A stretch of 64,000 nucleotides of DNA from Pilimelia anulata (GCF_014647895.1 NZ_BMQB01000004.1:62001-126000), one strand, 5' to 3'; numbered from the stretch's first letter, positions 34,419 through 42,372 are shown. The notes: generated by a model from the sequence alone, not told the origin. Program-made: numbers and translations.

Positions 34419-35012
34419 GTGACGAGCGAGAACCCGATGCAGCCGCCCCCCTGGCTGAACGCGCCGCCGGTGGAGCCGTACCCGTACGAGGAAACCTACG
34501 ACCTGCGCACCGGGCCGGACCTGCACCCGGCGCTGCTCGGCCTCCTGCCGTACGTCGGGCTGTGGCGCGGCCGCGGCCGCGGCGGCTACCCCGGCATCGA
34601 GGACTTCGACTACGCCCAGGAGATCAGGATCACCCACGACGGGCGGCCGTTCCTGTCGTACGAGTCCCGGTCGTGGATCCTCAACGACGTGTCCGAGCCG
34701 GTCCGGCCGGCGTTCCGCGAGGTCGGCTGGTGGCGGCCGGTGCTGGTCGACGGCAAGGGCACCGACGAGGTCGAGGCCCTGCTCACCTCGCCGACCGGGG
34801 TGATGGAGCTGTACCTCGGCAAGCTCGACGGCGTGAAGCTGGAGCTGGCCACCGACGTGGTGATCCGGACGGTGACCGCGAAGGAGGTCACGGCCGGGCA
34901 CCGCCTGTTCGGGATCGTCGAGGGGGCGCTGCTGTACGCGCAGGAGATGGCGGCCGAGGGGCGCGGCCTGAACCCGCACCTCTCCGCCCGCCTCATCCGC
35001 GCCGGCGGCTGA
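34419..35012 (+). CDS. nitrobindin-like (FABP/DUF1794) heme-binding protein
   Basis: This 197-residue protein matches the nitrobindin/THAP4-like beta-barrel family. The fingerprint GLWRGRGRGGYPGI is present near residue 47, followed by FDYAQEIRITHDGRPFLSYESRSW. The C-terminal LNPHLSARL carries the His that ligates heme in this family. Members bind ferric heme and detoxify peroxynitrite or NO. Start GTG 34419 is fixed by a leaderless promoter. Confidence 0.88.
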   Translation: MTSENPMQPPPWLNAPPVEPYPYEETYDLRTGPDLHPALLGLLPYVGLWRGRGRGGYPGIEDFDYAQEIRITHDGRPFLSYESRSWILNDVSEPVRPAFREVGWWRPVLVDGKGTDEVEALLTSPTGVMELYLGKLDGVKLELATDVVIRTVTAKEVTAGHRLFGIVEGALLYAQEMAAEGRGLNPHLSARLIRAGG

Positions 35013-35034
35013 CGACTCCCCCGCGGCCGACCGA

Positions 35035-35062
35035 CCCCGGGCCGGCGGCCGTCCGGCCGGGG
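35035..35062. terminator. imperfect hairpin between convergent genes
   Basis: A CCCCGG-rich arm pairs with a CCGGCCGGGG arm with one bulge, between the nitrobindin-like gene and pabC, which converge. Likely a bidirectional terminator. Confidence 0.4.
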
Positions 35063-35064
35063 CG

Positions 35065-35919
35065 TCAGGCGGTCGGGAAGCCGGCCAGGTCGAGGAGGGC
35101 GGCGGTCAGCGGGGAGGTCGGCAGGTCCGCGTCGTCGAGCCGCCGGACCGGTGCCACCCCGCGGACCGAGGACACCAGCCACACCCCGTCCACCCCGCGC
35201 AGCTCCGCCGGCGTGATCATCCGCTCGACCGGGCGCAGGTCGAGCTTGTGGGAGTGGTCGAGCAGGTAGCGGGCCGTGCAGCCGGGCAGGATGCCCGTCG
35301 TCGTCGCCGGTACGGTGCCCAGCTCGTCGCCCGCCGACCACAGCAGCGACGACGTCGGCGCCTCCAGCGCCCAGCCGTCGGTGGCGACCCACAGCAGCTC
35401 GTCGGCCCCCTGCGCCGCGGCCCAGCGCAGGGCGGCCATGTTCATCGCGTACGACAGGGTCTTGGCGCCGCCGAGCAGCCACGGCGCGGCCGTGCGCGCG
35501 TCGGCGGCGACGCCGAGCGACGCGGTGATCGCGGTCACCCCGCCGGACCGGGCGGCGCGCGACGCCGGCGGGACCGGGCCGAGCAGGGCCAGGACGGTGA
35601 CCGCCGGGCCGCCCTCGGGGCCGCGGGTGCAGATCAGCCGCAGCGCGCCCTCGCGGTCGGCCGGCCACTGCTCGCACGCCTGCGCGGCCAGCGTGGTCAG
35701 CGCGGCGGCGGGCGGGAGGTCGAGGTCGAGCCGGGCGGCGGAGCGGGCCATCCGGTCGAGGTGCTGGCGCAGCAGCCAGGGCTGGCCGCCGCGCACGTGC
35801 ATCGTCTCGAAGACCCCGTCGCCGCGCAGGACGCCGATGTCGTCCGCCCGCACGACCGGCGTGTCCGCCGGTACGACGCCCCGCCCGAGTACGGCCACGA
35901 CCCGCTGCTGCTCGCCCAC
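35065..35919 (-). CDS. pabC: aminodeoxychorismate lyase (class IV aminotransferase fold)
   Basis: This 284-residue PLP enzyme of fold type IV probably converts 4-amino-4-deoxychorismate to p-aminobenzoate and pyruvate for folate. The N-terminal block GVFETMHVRGGQPWLLRQHLDRM, the Lys in LGGAKTLSYAMNMAALRWA and the PLP phosphate-binding GILPGCTARYLLD are typical. Branched-chain aminotransferases are close relatives, so the assignment is likely but not certain. GTG 35919 has TAGGCT 6 nt upstream. It is divergent from the folate-linked ygfZ-like gene. Confidence 0.82.
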   Translation of the reverse strand: MGEQQRVVAVLGRGVVPADTPVVRADDIGVLRGDGVFETMHVRGGQPWLLRQHLDRMARSAARLDLDLPPAAALTTLAAQACEQWPADREGALRLICTRGPEGGPAVTVLALLGPVPPASRAARSGGVTAITASLGVAADARTAAPWLLGGAKTLSYAMNMAALRWAAAQGADELLWVATDGWALEAPTSSLLWSAGDELGTVPATTTGILPGCTARYLLDHSHKLDLRPVERMITPAELRGVDGVWLVSSVRGVAPVRRLDDADLPTSPLTAALLDLAGFPTA

Positions 35920-35925
35920 CCCCCG

Positions 35926-35931
35926 AGCCTA
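35926..35931 (-). promoter_or_regulatory. -10 element for pabC
   Basis: TAGGCT on the minus strand lies exactly 6 nt before the GTG at 35919. Confidence 0.6.
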
Positions 35932-36007
35932 CGCCGCCCGCCCCGCCGCCGCGGCGGCCCGGCCGGGCGGTGCGGCCTAGGATGGAGGCCGGCCGCAGGG
36001 AGGGCAT

Positions 36008-37105
36008 GTGATCGCGCAGCAGGGGGCGGTGGCCGCCGAGGCCATCGATCCGCAGACCGTCGACCAGCCGAGCGCCGCGCACCGCGCCGCCGGCGTCGCC
36101 TCCGTCGCCGCGCACTACGGCGACCCGCTGCGCGAGCAGCGCACCCTGGAACGGGCCGCCGGCCTGGTGGACCGGTCGCACCGCGGGGTGCTGGCCGTCC
36201 CCGGCGCGGACCGGCTGAGCTGGCTGCACAGCCTCACCACCCAGCACCTGACGGCGCTGGCCGAGCCGGCCGGCACCGAGCTGCTGGTCCTGTCGCCGAA
36301 CGGGCACATCGAGCAGCACGCCCTGGTCGCCGCCGTCGGCGGCACGGTCTGGCTGGACACCGAGCCCGGCGCCGCGGCCGACCTGCTCGGGTTCCTGGAC
36401 CGGATGCGGTTCCTCACCCGGGTCGAGCCGCGCGACGCCACCGCCGAGTGGGCGGTGCTGTCGCTGGTCGGCCCGGACGCCGCCGCGGCGCTGGGCGTCC
36501 CGCTGCCGGGGGCGGCGGCCGTCGCGCCGGTGCCGGGGCCGAAGTTCCCAGCCGGTACGGTCGCGGCCGCGCCGACCAGCGCCTACCCGGTGGTGCCGCT
36601 GCCCGCGGGCGGGTTCGCCCGGGCCGGGCGGCTCGGCATCGACCTGGTGGTGCCCCGGCCCGCGGTCCCGGACGTGGTCGCGGGGCTGGGCGTCCCGCTG
36701 TGCGGGGTGTGGGCATACGAGGCGGTGCGGGTCGCCGCCCGGATCCCGCGGGTCGGCGTGGACACCGACCACCGCAGCATCGCCGCCGAGGTGGACCTGA
36801 TCGGCCCGGCCGTGCACCTGGACAAGGGGTGCTACCGCGGCCAGGAGACCGTGGCCCGGGTGCACAACCTCGGCCGGCCGCCGCGCCGGCTGGTCCTGCT
36901 GCACCTGGACGGCGTGGCCACCGACCTGGCGCCGGCCGCCGGTACCCCGGTGCTGACCGCCGAGGGGCGGGCGGTCGGCTTCGTCGGCACGGCCGTCCGG
37001 CACCACGAGCTGGGGCCGGTCGCGCTCGCGGTGGTCAAGCGGAGCATCGCCGACGACGCGGCCCTGCGGGTCGGGGAGTCGACCGCCGCCATCGACCCGG
37101 CCTGA
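36008..37105 (+). CDS. YgfZ-like folate-binding Fe-S assembly protein
   Basis: This 365-residue protein belongs to the YgfZ/GcvT-like family, which binds tetrahydrofolate and supports repair of iron-sulfur enzymes and tRNA modification. The family motif KGCYRGQETVARVHNLGRP with its conserved Cys is present near residue 276, and LSWLHSLTTQHLTAL near residue 68. GTG 36008 follows GGGAGGG at suitable spacing. TAGGAT at 35980-35985 gives a short leader. Pairing with divergent pabC fits a folate theme. Confidence 0.9.
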   Translation: MIAQQGAVAAEAIDPQTVDQPSAAHRAAGVASVAAHYGDPLREQRTLERAAGLVDRSHRGVLAVPGADRLSWLHSLTTQHLTALAEPAGTELLVLSPNGHIEQHALVAAVGGTVWLDTEPGAAADLLGFLDRMRFLTRVEPRDATAEWAVLSLVGPDAAAALGVPLPGAAAVAPVPGPKFPAGTVAAAPTSAYPVVPLPAGGFARAGRLGIDLVVPRPAVPDVVAGLGVPLCGVWAYEAVRVAARIPRVGVDTDHRSIAAEVDLIGPAVHLDKGCYRGQETVARVHNLGRPPRRLVLLHLDGVATDLAPAAGTPVLTAEGRAVGFVGTAVRHHELGPVALAVVKRSIADDAALRVGESTAAIDPA

Positions 37106-37115
37106 CCGCCGGGCG

Positions 37116-37145
37116 ACCCCGCCCCGCCCCGCCCCGCCCCGCCCC
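37116..37145. repeat. GCCCC microsatellite
   Basis: Five perfect GCCCC units (37121-37145) with a preceding ACCCC unit lie just after the ygfZ-like gene. It is a simple slippage-prone repeat with no evident function. Confidence 0.8.
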
Positions 37146-37295
37146 GCTGCCCCGCGGCCGCCGGGCGCCGAGCGCCGCGTGGCACAGGTGGCGCTCGGGC
37201 GGCCGGGGCGCCACGGCGGGGCGCGTTCATCCGCGCGCCGATCGGTCCGAAGTGGAGTCGGGACCGGGCGGGTCGGCGGCGGCGCGGCGCACCGG

Positions 37296-37335
37296 ACTGG
37301 CCGGACAGTCCGGCCCGATCGGACGTCCGGCCAGT
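37296..37335. promoter_or_regulatory. nested palindromes upstream of DUF4360 gene
   Basis: An 11-bp inverted repeat (37296-37306 with 37325-37335) contains an inner 17-bp palindrome GGCCGGAC-A-GTCCGGCC at 37299-37315 and the palindrome GGACGTCC at 37321-37328. A TTGACG hexamer and the A+T-richer stretch at 37353-37386 follow. It is a candidate operator; the regulator is unknown. The rest of 37106-37471 is non-coding. Confidence 0.5.
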
Positions 37336-37471
37336 TCGACGTCGTGCGGGTTGGTTTGACGTATCGACGGCGATACCTTCTATCCACGCTTCGGGGGGCG
37401 CGGCGCGGCCGCCGTTCCCGATCCGTCCGGTGGTGCGCGCCAGCCATCCGCAACGATGTTTGGGGGAGCCG

Positions 37472-38104
37472 ATGACCAGGGCAACGCGAATGACATTCGG
37501 AATCGCCCTCGGCGCCGGCCTGCTGGCGACCGCGGGCACGGCAGTCGCCGGTACCGCCGGGGCCGACCCGGCGATCACCGTGAAGGGCCTGATCGGCCAC
37601 AGCGGCGCCTGCGCCTCGGCCAAGCCGAAGCTGGTCGGCGTGCAGGAGAACAACGTGGTGGCGATCGCCATGCCGCCGATGGCCGTCCGGGTGGGCCAGG
37701 TGGACAGCGGCGAGCCGGTGGCCAGCGGCAGCGCCACGTGCAGCCTGAACTTCCGGGTGGTGGCGCCCGCGGGGTACACCGCCGAGCTGAAGCAGGCCCG
37801 GTTCGTCGGCGCCGCGACGCTGGCCGAGGGGGCGACCGCCAGCAGCGAGGTCAACTACCTGCTGCCCGGCTTCGCCGGCAAGTACGTGACCACGACCAAG
37901 CCGTTCACCGGGCCGAGCGCCGACCCGTGGACGTACACCGACGAGCTGCCCGCCGCGTCCGGCAAGGCGCAGGGGCAGTCGGTGTCGCTGGACGTCGTCC
38001 TGGCCGCCAAGGCCGGGCCGAACAGCGCGGCCGGCTCGATCCAGTGGACCACCGAGGCGGACGGTGCCACGATGCACCTGGCGTTCGCGCTCAAGGCCCG
38101 GTAA
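37472..38104 (+). CDS. secreted DUF4360 protein
   Basis: This 210-residue protein has a cleavable signal peptide (basic start, hydrophobic FGIALGAGLLATAGTAVAG, processing near residue 30) and matches DUF4360, a family of small secreted actinobacterial and fungal proteins. Blocks in order are GLIGHSGACAS, CSLNFRVVAPAGYTAEL, RFVGAATLAEGATAS, KPFTGPSADPWTYTDEL. Two cysteines could form a disulfide. Function unknown. ATG 37472 has GGGGGAG close upstream. Confidence 0.82.
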   Translation: MTRATRMTFGIALGAGLLATAGTAVAGTAGADPAITVKGLIGHSGACASAKPKLVGVQENNVVAIAMPPMAVRVGQVDSGEPVASGSATCSLNFRVVAPAGYTAELKQARFVGAATLAEGATASSEVNYLLPGFAGKYVTTTKPFTGPSADPWTYTDELPAASGKAQGQSVSLDVVLAAKAGPNSAAGSIQWTTEADGATMHLAFALKAR

Positions 38105-38178
38105 GGACGGCGGACCCGGGCGCGCGGCCGGCGCCCGGCTCACGTACCGTTCGGGCCGTCTCGTCGTGATCAACTGGG

Positions 38179-38184
38179 TACGGT
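38179..38184 (+). promoter_or_regulatory. -10 element for asparaginase gene
   Basis: TACGGT lies 7 nt before the ATG at 38192. Confidence 0.5.
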
Positions 38185-38191
38185 CGGGGGC

Positions 38192-39151
38192 ATGGGCAAA
38201 GCGTATGAGGGCGGCGCGCCGCTGGTGGAGGTCGTGCGGTCCGGCTTCGCCGAGGGGCAGCACCGCGGCTCGGTCGTCGTGCTGGACGCCGACGGCGCGC
38301 CGGTCGCCGCGGCCGGTGACGTGACCGGGGCGATCTTCCCGCGCTCGTCCAGCAAGCCGCTGCAGGCGATCGGCATGCTCCGCTCCGGCCTGCGCCTGGC
38401 CGACCCGGCCGACCTCGCGCTCGTCGCCGCGAGCCACTGGGGCGAGGACTTCCACATCGCCCGGGTGCGCGCGCTGCTGCGCAGCGCCGGCCTGGACGAG
38501 ACCGCGCTGCGCTGCCCGCCGGCCCTGCCGCACAGCGAGGCCGCCCGGGCCGCCCTGTACGCGGCGGGCGGCGGCCGGGCCCGGATCTTCATGGACTGCT
38601 CCGGCAAGCACGCCGGGATGCTGCTCACCTGCCGGGAGAACGGCTGGCCGCTGGAGGAGTACTTCGACCGCGAGCACCCGCTGCAGGAGCGGCTGGCGCT
38701 GGCGATCGAGGAGTTCACCGGCGAGCCGGCGGTGGCCACCGGCGTGGACGGCTGCGGGGCGCCGGTGCTGGCCGCCTCGCTGACCGGGCTGGCCCGGGCG
38801 TACCTGCGGATCGTGCACGGCGACGTCGGCTCGGTCGAGCGCCGGGTGGCCGACGCGATGCGGGCGCACCCCGAGCTGGTCGCGGGCACCGGCGCGCCGG
38901 ACACCGCGTTCATGGCCGGCGTACCGGGGCTGCTGTGCAAGGTCGGCGCCGAGGCGGTGTGGGTGGCCGCGCTGCCCGGCGTGGGCGCGGTCGCCCTCAA
39001 GATCGATGACGGCGGGGTTCGGGCCCGGCCGCCGGTGCTGGTGTCCGCGCTGCGCCGGCTGGGCGTGCGCGGGGACGTGCTGGACCGGTCCGCCGAGGTG
39101 CCGCTGACCGGCGGCGCGGCCGTCGTGGGCAGCCTGCGTGCCCTTTGGTGA
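38192..39151 (+). CDS. class 3 (Rhizobium-type) L-asparaginase
   Basis: This 319-residue enzyme hydrolyses L-asparagine to aspartate and ammonia and belongs to the Rhizobium etli-type class. The catalytic Ser-Lys lies in IFPRSSSKPLQAIG, and the zinc-site cysteines in FMDCSGKHAGML and GVDGCGAPVLA. All key residues are present. No signal peptide is visible, so it is cytoplasmic. Nitrogen supply would fit control by GlnR, but no GlnR site is identified. Start ATG 38192 has TACGGT 7 nt upstream. Confidence 0.9.
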   Translation: MGKAYEGGAPLVEVVRSGFAEGQHRGSVVVLDADGAPVAAAGDVTGAIFPRSSSKPLQAIGMLRSGLRLADPADLALVAASHWGEDFHIARVRALLRSAGLDETALRCPPALPHSEAARAALYAAGGGRARIFMDCSGKHAGMLLTCRENGWPLEEYFDREHPLQERLALAIEEFTGEPAVATGVDGCGAPVLAASLTGLARAYLRIVHGDVGSVERRVADAMRAHPELVAGTGAPDTAFMAGVPGLLCKVGAEAVWVAALPGVGAVALKIDDGGVRARPPVLVSALRRLGVRGDVLDRSAEVPLTGGAAVVGSLRALW

Positions 39152-39153
39152 CG

Positions 39154-39194
39154 CCGCTAACTTTTGCAAGCATTCTGCTTGCAGTTGCTAGCGG
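39154..39194. promoter_or_regulatory. 41-bp symmetric operator upstream of XRE-hbhA
   Basis: The core TGCAAGCA-TTC-TGCTTGCA (39165-39183) is a perfect palindrome with a 3-bp spacer. Five bases out on each side are CCGCTA (39154-39159) and TAGCGG (39189-39194), also exactly symmetric. It ends 8 bp before the -10 TAGCGT, so a dimer-of-dimers regulator bound there would overlap the promoter. The XRE protein encoded next is the obvious candidate. Confidence 0.65.
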
Positions 39195-39202
39195 CGGCGG
39201 GC

Positions 39203-39208
39203 TAGCGT
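39203..39208 (+). promoter_or_regulatory. -10 element for XRE-hbhA operon
   Basis: TAGCGT lies exactly 6 nt before the GTG at 39215. Confidence 0.6.
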
Positions 39209-39214
39209 CGGTGC

Positions 39215-39580
39215 GTGACCGAGGGCAGCCGCGACGTCGGCGAGTTCATCCGGGACCTGCGCCGCAGCGCCCGGATCTCGCTCCGGCAGCTCGCCGAGCA
39301 GGCGGGCGTCAGCAACCCGTACCTCAGCCAGATCGAGCGGGGGCTGCGCAAGCCGAGCGCCGAGGTGCTCCAGCAGCTCGCGACCGCGCTGCGGGTGTCG
39401 ACGCCGCTGATGTACCTGCGGGCCGGCCTGCTCGACGGCGCGCACAGCCCCGGGGTGCTGGCGGCGATCGCCGGCGACCCCGACCTGACCACCGCGCAGA
39501 AGCAGTCCCTGACCCAGATCTACGAGACCTTCAAGCGGGAGAACCAACGCCACGCACCGAGCCCGGAGGAGCCGTCATGA
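39215..39580 (+). CDS. XRE-family regulator (Rv0474-like)
   Basis: This 121-residue protein has a helix-turn-helix at about residues 10-65 (FIRDLRRSARISLRQLAEQAGVSNPYLSQIERGLRKPSAEVLQQLATAL), and a C-terminal helical tail that may dimerise. The same gene order (XRE, HbhA, DUF2516) occurs at Rv0474-Rv0476. The start is leaderless. Its stop overlaps the hbhA-like ATG (ATGA). It probably autoregulates through the palindrome at 39154-39194. Confidence 0.9.
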   Translation: MTEGSRDVGEFIRDLRRSARISLRQLAEQAGVSNPYLSQIERGLRKPSAEVLQQLATALRVSTPLMYLRAGLLDGAHSPGVLAAIAGDPDLTTAQKQSLTQIYETFKRENQRHAPSPEEPS

Positions 39581-40083
39581 GCCACGAGTCGAAGAACCGC
39601 ATCCCGAATCCGCTGTACGCCGCCGCGGGCGCCGGCGACCTGGCGTTCCAGCAGTTGCGCAAGCACCTGCCGGCCGCGGTCGACCAACTGCGCGGACGCG
39701 CCACCACCCTGCGCGAACGGGCAACCGCCGGCGAGTTCGACAAGCTGCGGTCCGACGCGCGCAGCGCGCTGTACCAGGCGACCGAGAAGGCCGGCGAGAT
39801 CTACCGCGACCTGGTCGTGCGGGGCGAGCGGGTGGTCGGGCACGCGACCGAGCCGGCGGAGCCGGCCAGGGGCGTGGCGACCGTACCGGCCGCGACCCGG
39901 CCGGCCGGCAAGCCCGCCGCGCGCAAGCCGCGCAAGACGGTCCCCCCGCCGGCCGCCGCCGACACCGGCGGCGCGGGCGCCCGCAAGCCGGGCCTCACCG
40001 CGCACAAGGCCGCCCCGGCGCCCGAGCCGCGCGACGGGTCCGGCCCGGAGCCGCACCGGGACGGGCCGGACAACCGGTCCTGA
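39577..40083 (+). CDS. HbhA-like protein with lysine-rich tail
   Basis: This 168-residue protein resembles the mycobacterial heparin-binding hemagglutinin. The N-terminal ~90 residues are helical and coiled-coil-like (NPLYAAAGAGDLAFQQLRKHLPAAVDQLRGRATTLRERA, then KLRSDARSALYQATEKAGEIYRDLVVRGERVVGH). A Pro/Ala/Lys-rich tail with KPAARKPRKT and RKPGLTAHKAAP follows. In mycobacteria the tail binds heparan sulfate; in an environmental actinobacterium a surface or lipid-body role is more likely. Coupled to the XRE gene by ATGA. Confidence 0.82.
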   Translation: MSHESKNRIPNPLYAAAGAGDLAFQQLRKHLPAAVDQLRGRATTLRERATAGEFDKLRSDARSALYQATEKAGEIYRDLVVRGERVVGHATEPAEPARGVATVPAATRPAGKPAARKPRKTVPPPAAADTGGAGARKPGLTAHKAAPAPEPRDGSGPEPHRDGPDNRS

Positions 40084-40159
40084 CCGGGGCGGCTGGGGCG
40101 GGCCCGGCCACCCGGCCCGGCCAGCGGGGGTGTGGCAGGCGCACCCCCGCCACCCGGCA

Positions 40160-40165
40160 TAAGCT
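40160..40165 (+). promoter_or_regulatory. -10 element for DUF2516 gene
   Basis: TAAGCT lies exactly 6 nt before the ATG at 40172. Confidence 0.6.
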
Positions 40166-40171
40166 GACCGC

Positions 40172-40537
40172 ATGGCCCTCACCGCGCCGCTCTTCTATCT
40201 GACGGTCGTCGCCGCGCTCGACCTGGTCGTCGGGCTGATCGCCTCCGGCCTCACCGTCGTATCGTTCGGGCACTGCCTCACCCAGCGCGCCGACGCGTTC
40301 ACCGCCATCGGGACGCTGCCCAAGCCGGGCTGGCTGGCCCTGCTCGGGCTGACCGGGCTGCTCAGCCTGTTCCAGACGCTGTTCGCGTTCGTCGACCTGG
40401 TCAACGGCGGCGGGGGCGGCGGCGGGCTGCCGTTCGGCCTGCTCGCCCAGCTCATCGGCGCGGCGGCGGGCCTGGTGTACCTGCTGGACGTCCGCGCGGG
40501 GCTGCGCGGCCTGACCGACGGCCGGGGCATGTGGTGA
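40172..40537 (+). CDS. DUF2516 membrane protein (Rv0476-like)
   Basis: This 121-residue protein has three hydrophobic segments and the typical DUF2516 block FTAIGTLPKPGWLALLGLTGLLSL. A Gly-rich loop separates segments two and three, and the end VRAGLRGLTDGRGMW is cytoplasmic and basic. Its function is unknown; the conserved position behind hbhA supports a shared role. The stop overlaps the next start (GTGA). Confidence 0.87.
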   Translation: MALTAPLFYLTVVAALDLVVGLIASGLTVVSFGHCLTQRADAFTAIGTLPKPGWLALLGLTGLLSLFQTLFAFVDLVNGGGGGGGLPFGLLAQLIGAAAGLVYLLDVRAGLRGLTDGRGMW

Positions 40538-41421
40538 GGGATTTCCGCTGGCCGCCGCCTCCCGAGGGCGGCCCGCGGATCTCCGGCCCGGGCCCGAGCG
40601 CCCCGCGCAGCGGCCGGCCCACCCTGCCCCCGACGCCCACCGCGCTCGTCCCGACGCCGCACGGCGTCGAGCTGGAGCACCTGAGCACCGGCTCCGGCGA
40701 GCCGGTCACGATCTTCGCCCACGGCCTCGGCAACGGCATCGCCGAGACCCGGCCGCTGGGCAGCGGGGTGGCCGGGCGGCGCGAGTTCTTCCACTTCCGC
40801 GGGCACGGCCGCTCGGCGGCCCCCGCCGGCCCCTGGGGGTACGCCGACCTGGCCCGCGACCTGCGCGCGGTGGCCGACCTGACCGGCGCGGACCGGGCCG
40901 TCGGGGTCAGCCTGGGTGCTGGCGCGCTGGCCCGGCTGCTGGTCGAGAGCCCCGAGCGGTTCAGCCACGCGGTGTTCTTCCTGCCGGCCGTCCTGGACCG
41001 GCCGCGCGGGCCGGTCGCCCGGCTCCGGCTGACCGAGCTGCTCGCCGCGATCGAGGACGGCGACCCGGCCCGGATCGCCGACGCGGTCGCCCGGGACATC
41101 CCGCCCACCGTGCGGCACACGCCGGCCGGCTGGGCGTACCTGCGGCAGCGGGTCGAGCAGCTCAGCACCGAGGGCCTGGCGCCGGCGCTGGCGGGGCTGC
41201 CGGAGGCGGTCGCCGTACCGGACCGGGCCGACCTGCGCCGGGTCACCGCCCGCTGCCTGGTGCTCGGCGCGCGCGGCGACGAACTGCACCCCGCGGCGGT
41301 CGCGGAGGAGCTGGCGGCCGCCCTCCCGGACGCCACCCTGCACGTGTACGACCGCCCGGGCGTGCTGTGGACGGCCCGCGCGGACCTGCGCACCCGCATC
41401 TCCGGCTTCCTCAACGCCTGA
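40534..41421 (+). CDS. alpha/beta hydrolase
   Basis: This 295-residue alpha/beta-fold protein has the oxyanion HGLG region (VTIFAHGLGNG) and the nucleophile elbow GVSLGAGALARLL with its Ser. The acidic residue is probably the Asp in GARGDELH. I do not see a clear catalytic His at the usual position near the C-terminus (YDRPGVLWTARADLR), so activity is uncertain. A Pro-rich N-terminus of about 40 residues precedes the fold. Start GTG 40534 is in GTGA overlap; GTG 40531 is an alternative. Confidence 0.8.
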   Translation: MRDFRWPPPPEGGPRISGPGPSAPRSGRPTLPPTPTALVPTPHGVELEHLSTGSGEPVTIFAHGLGNGIAETRPLGSGVAGRREFFHFRGHGRSAAPAGPWGYADLARDLRAVADLTGADRAVGVSLGAGALARLLVESPERFSHAVFFLPAVLDRPRGPVARLRLTELLAAIEDGDPARIADAVARDIPPTVRHTPAGWAYLRQRVEQLSTEGLAPALAGLPEAVAVPDRADLRRVTARCLVLGARGDELHPAAVAEELAAALPDATLHVYDRPGVLWTARADLRTRISGFLNA

Positions 41422-41441
41422 CGCGCCGACCGCGCGCGGGT

Positions 41442-41481
41442 GGGTGCATCCGTGGTCGCTCCCGCGACAGCGCATGCACCC
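41442..41481. terminator. bidirectional terminator
   Basis: GGGTGCAT (41442-41449) pairs with ATGCACCC (41474-41481), with a further internal GTCGC/GCGAC pairing. It lies between the convergent hydrolase and DinB-like genes. Confidence 0.6.
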
Positions 41482-41502
41482 GGTCCCGGTGGAGCGCCGG
41501 CG

Positions 41503-42267
41503 TCAGCCGGGGCGGAGGGCCGTGAGGAGGGCGGTGTCGCCCGTCGTGGCCAGCGTGCCCATCGGGATCCGGCCCCACAGGGCCAGGTGCAGGTCGCTCG
41601 CCGTACCGGCGGCCGTCGCCGTGGTCGGGTGCTCCTCCGAATCCAGCAGGGTGTCGGTGTCCAGCAGGGCGATGCCGCCGCCGCGCAGCCGGACGTACCA
41701 CTCGCTGGCGATGTCCGTGGCGGTCAGCCGGACCACCCCCTCGTGCGGGCCCGGCGCCAGCCAGCGGCCCGCGGGCAGCCAGGTGTCCAGCACCTCGGTC
41801 ACGCCGTCGGCGGCCAGCTTGGCCTCGGTCGGCACCGGGGTGCCGGTCGCCGCCTCGGCGTCCCACCGGTGGATGGCCGTCTCCTGGGCGGCCCGGCGGA
41901 ACCAGAACCCGGCCGTCTTGCTCTGCGGGGCCCAGTTCCACGCCGGCAGCGCCGGGTCCAGGTGCTCCAGCGTCGCCAGCAGCAGCTCGTACCGCTCGGC
42001 CCACCACTGCGCCGCCGCGGGCCAGGGCGGGACCTCGACCCGGTGGTCGACCAGCCGCTCGGGCGGCTCGGTCACGCCGCGGTCCACGTGCGATCTCATC
42101 CACGAGTAGACCCGGCCGACGTGGCCGACGAGCGTCTCCAGGGTCCAGCCGGGGCAGCTCGGCACCGGGGCGGCGCCGTCCGCCGACTCGGTGGCGAAGC
42201 GCAGCGCCGCCCCGTCGTGCCGCAGGGCGGCCAGCCAGAAGTCCTTGCCGCCGATGATCCGGTGCAT
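41503..42267 (-). CDS. MDMPI/DinB-like mycothiol-dependent family protein
   Basis: This 254-residue protein belongs to the family of mycothiol-dependent maleylpyruvate isomerase-like (DinB superfamily) proteins. The N-terminal helix block VPSCPGWTLETLVGHVGRVYSWM and the His residues in VGHVG and ETAIHRWDAE are those that usually bind metal. A C-terminal MDMPI-like domain follows. The specific reaction is unknown. ATG 42267 has GAGGGGG upstream. Divergent from murB. Confidence 0.85.
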   Translation of the reverse strand: MHRIIGGKDFWLAALRHDGAALRFATESADGAAPVPSCPGWTLETLVGHVGRVYSWMRSHVDRGVTEPPERLVDHRVEVPPWPAAAQWWAERYELLLATLEHLDPALPAWNWAPQSKTAGFWFRRAAQETAIHRWDAEAATGTPVPTEAKLAADGVTEVLDTWLPAGRWLAPGPHEGVVRLTATDIASEWYVRLRGGGIALLDTDTLLDSEEHPTTATAAGTASDLHLALWGRIPMGTLATTGDTALLTALRPG

Positions 42268-42360
42268 CCCGCACCCCCTCGCCTCGTGCGGGTCGGCCGG
42301 ACCCGCGCGCGGTCCACTGCCGTTGGCGGGCCGACGTGGGGGTGACCCCGGCGCCCGGCC

Positions 42361-42366
42361 TAGGGT
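42361..42366 (+). promoter_or_regulatory. -10 element for murB
   Basis: TAGGGT lies exactly 6 nt before the GTG at 42373. Confidence 0.6.
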
Positions 42367-42372
42367 GGTGGC

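Noticed and set aside
36006..36008. ATG at 36006 as start of the YgfZ-like gene
   Set aside because: It is out of frame with the conserved protein; the overlapping GTG at 36008 is in frame.
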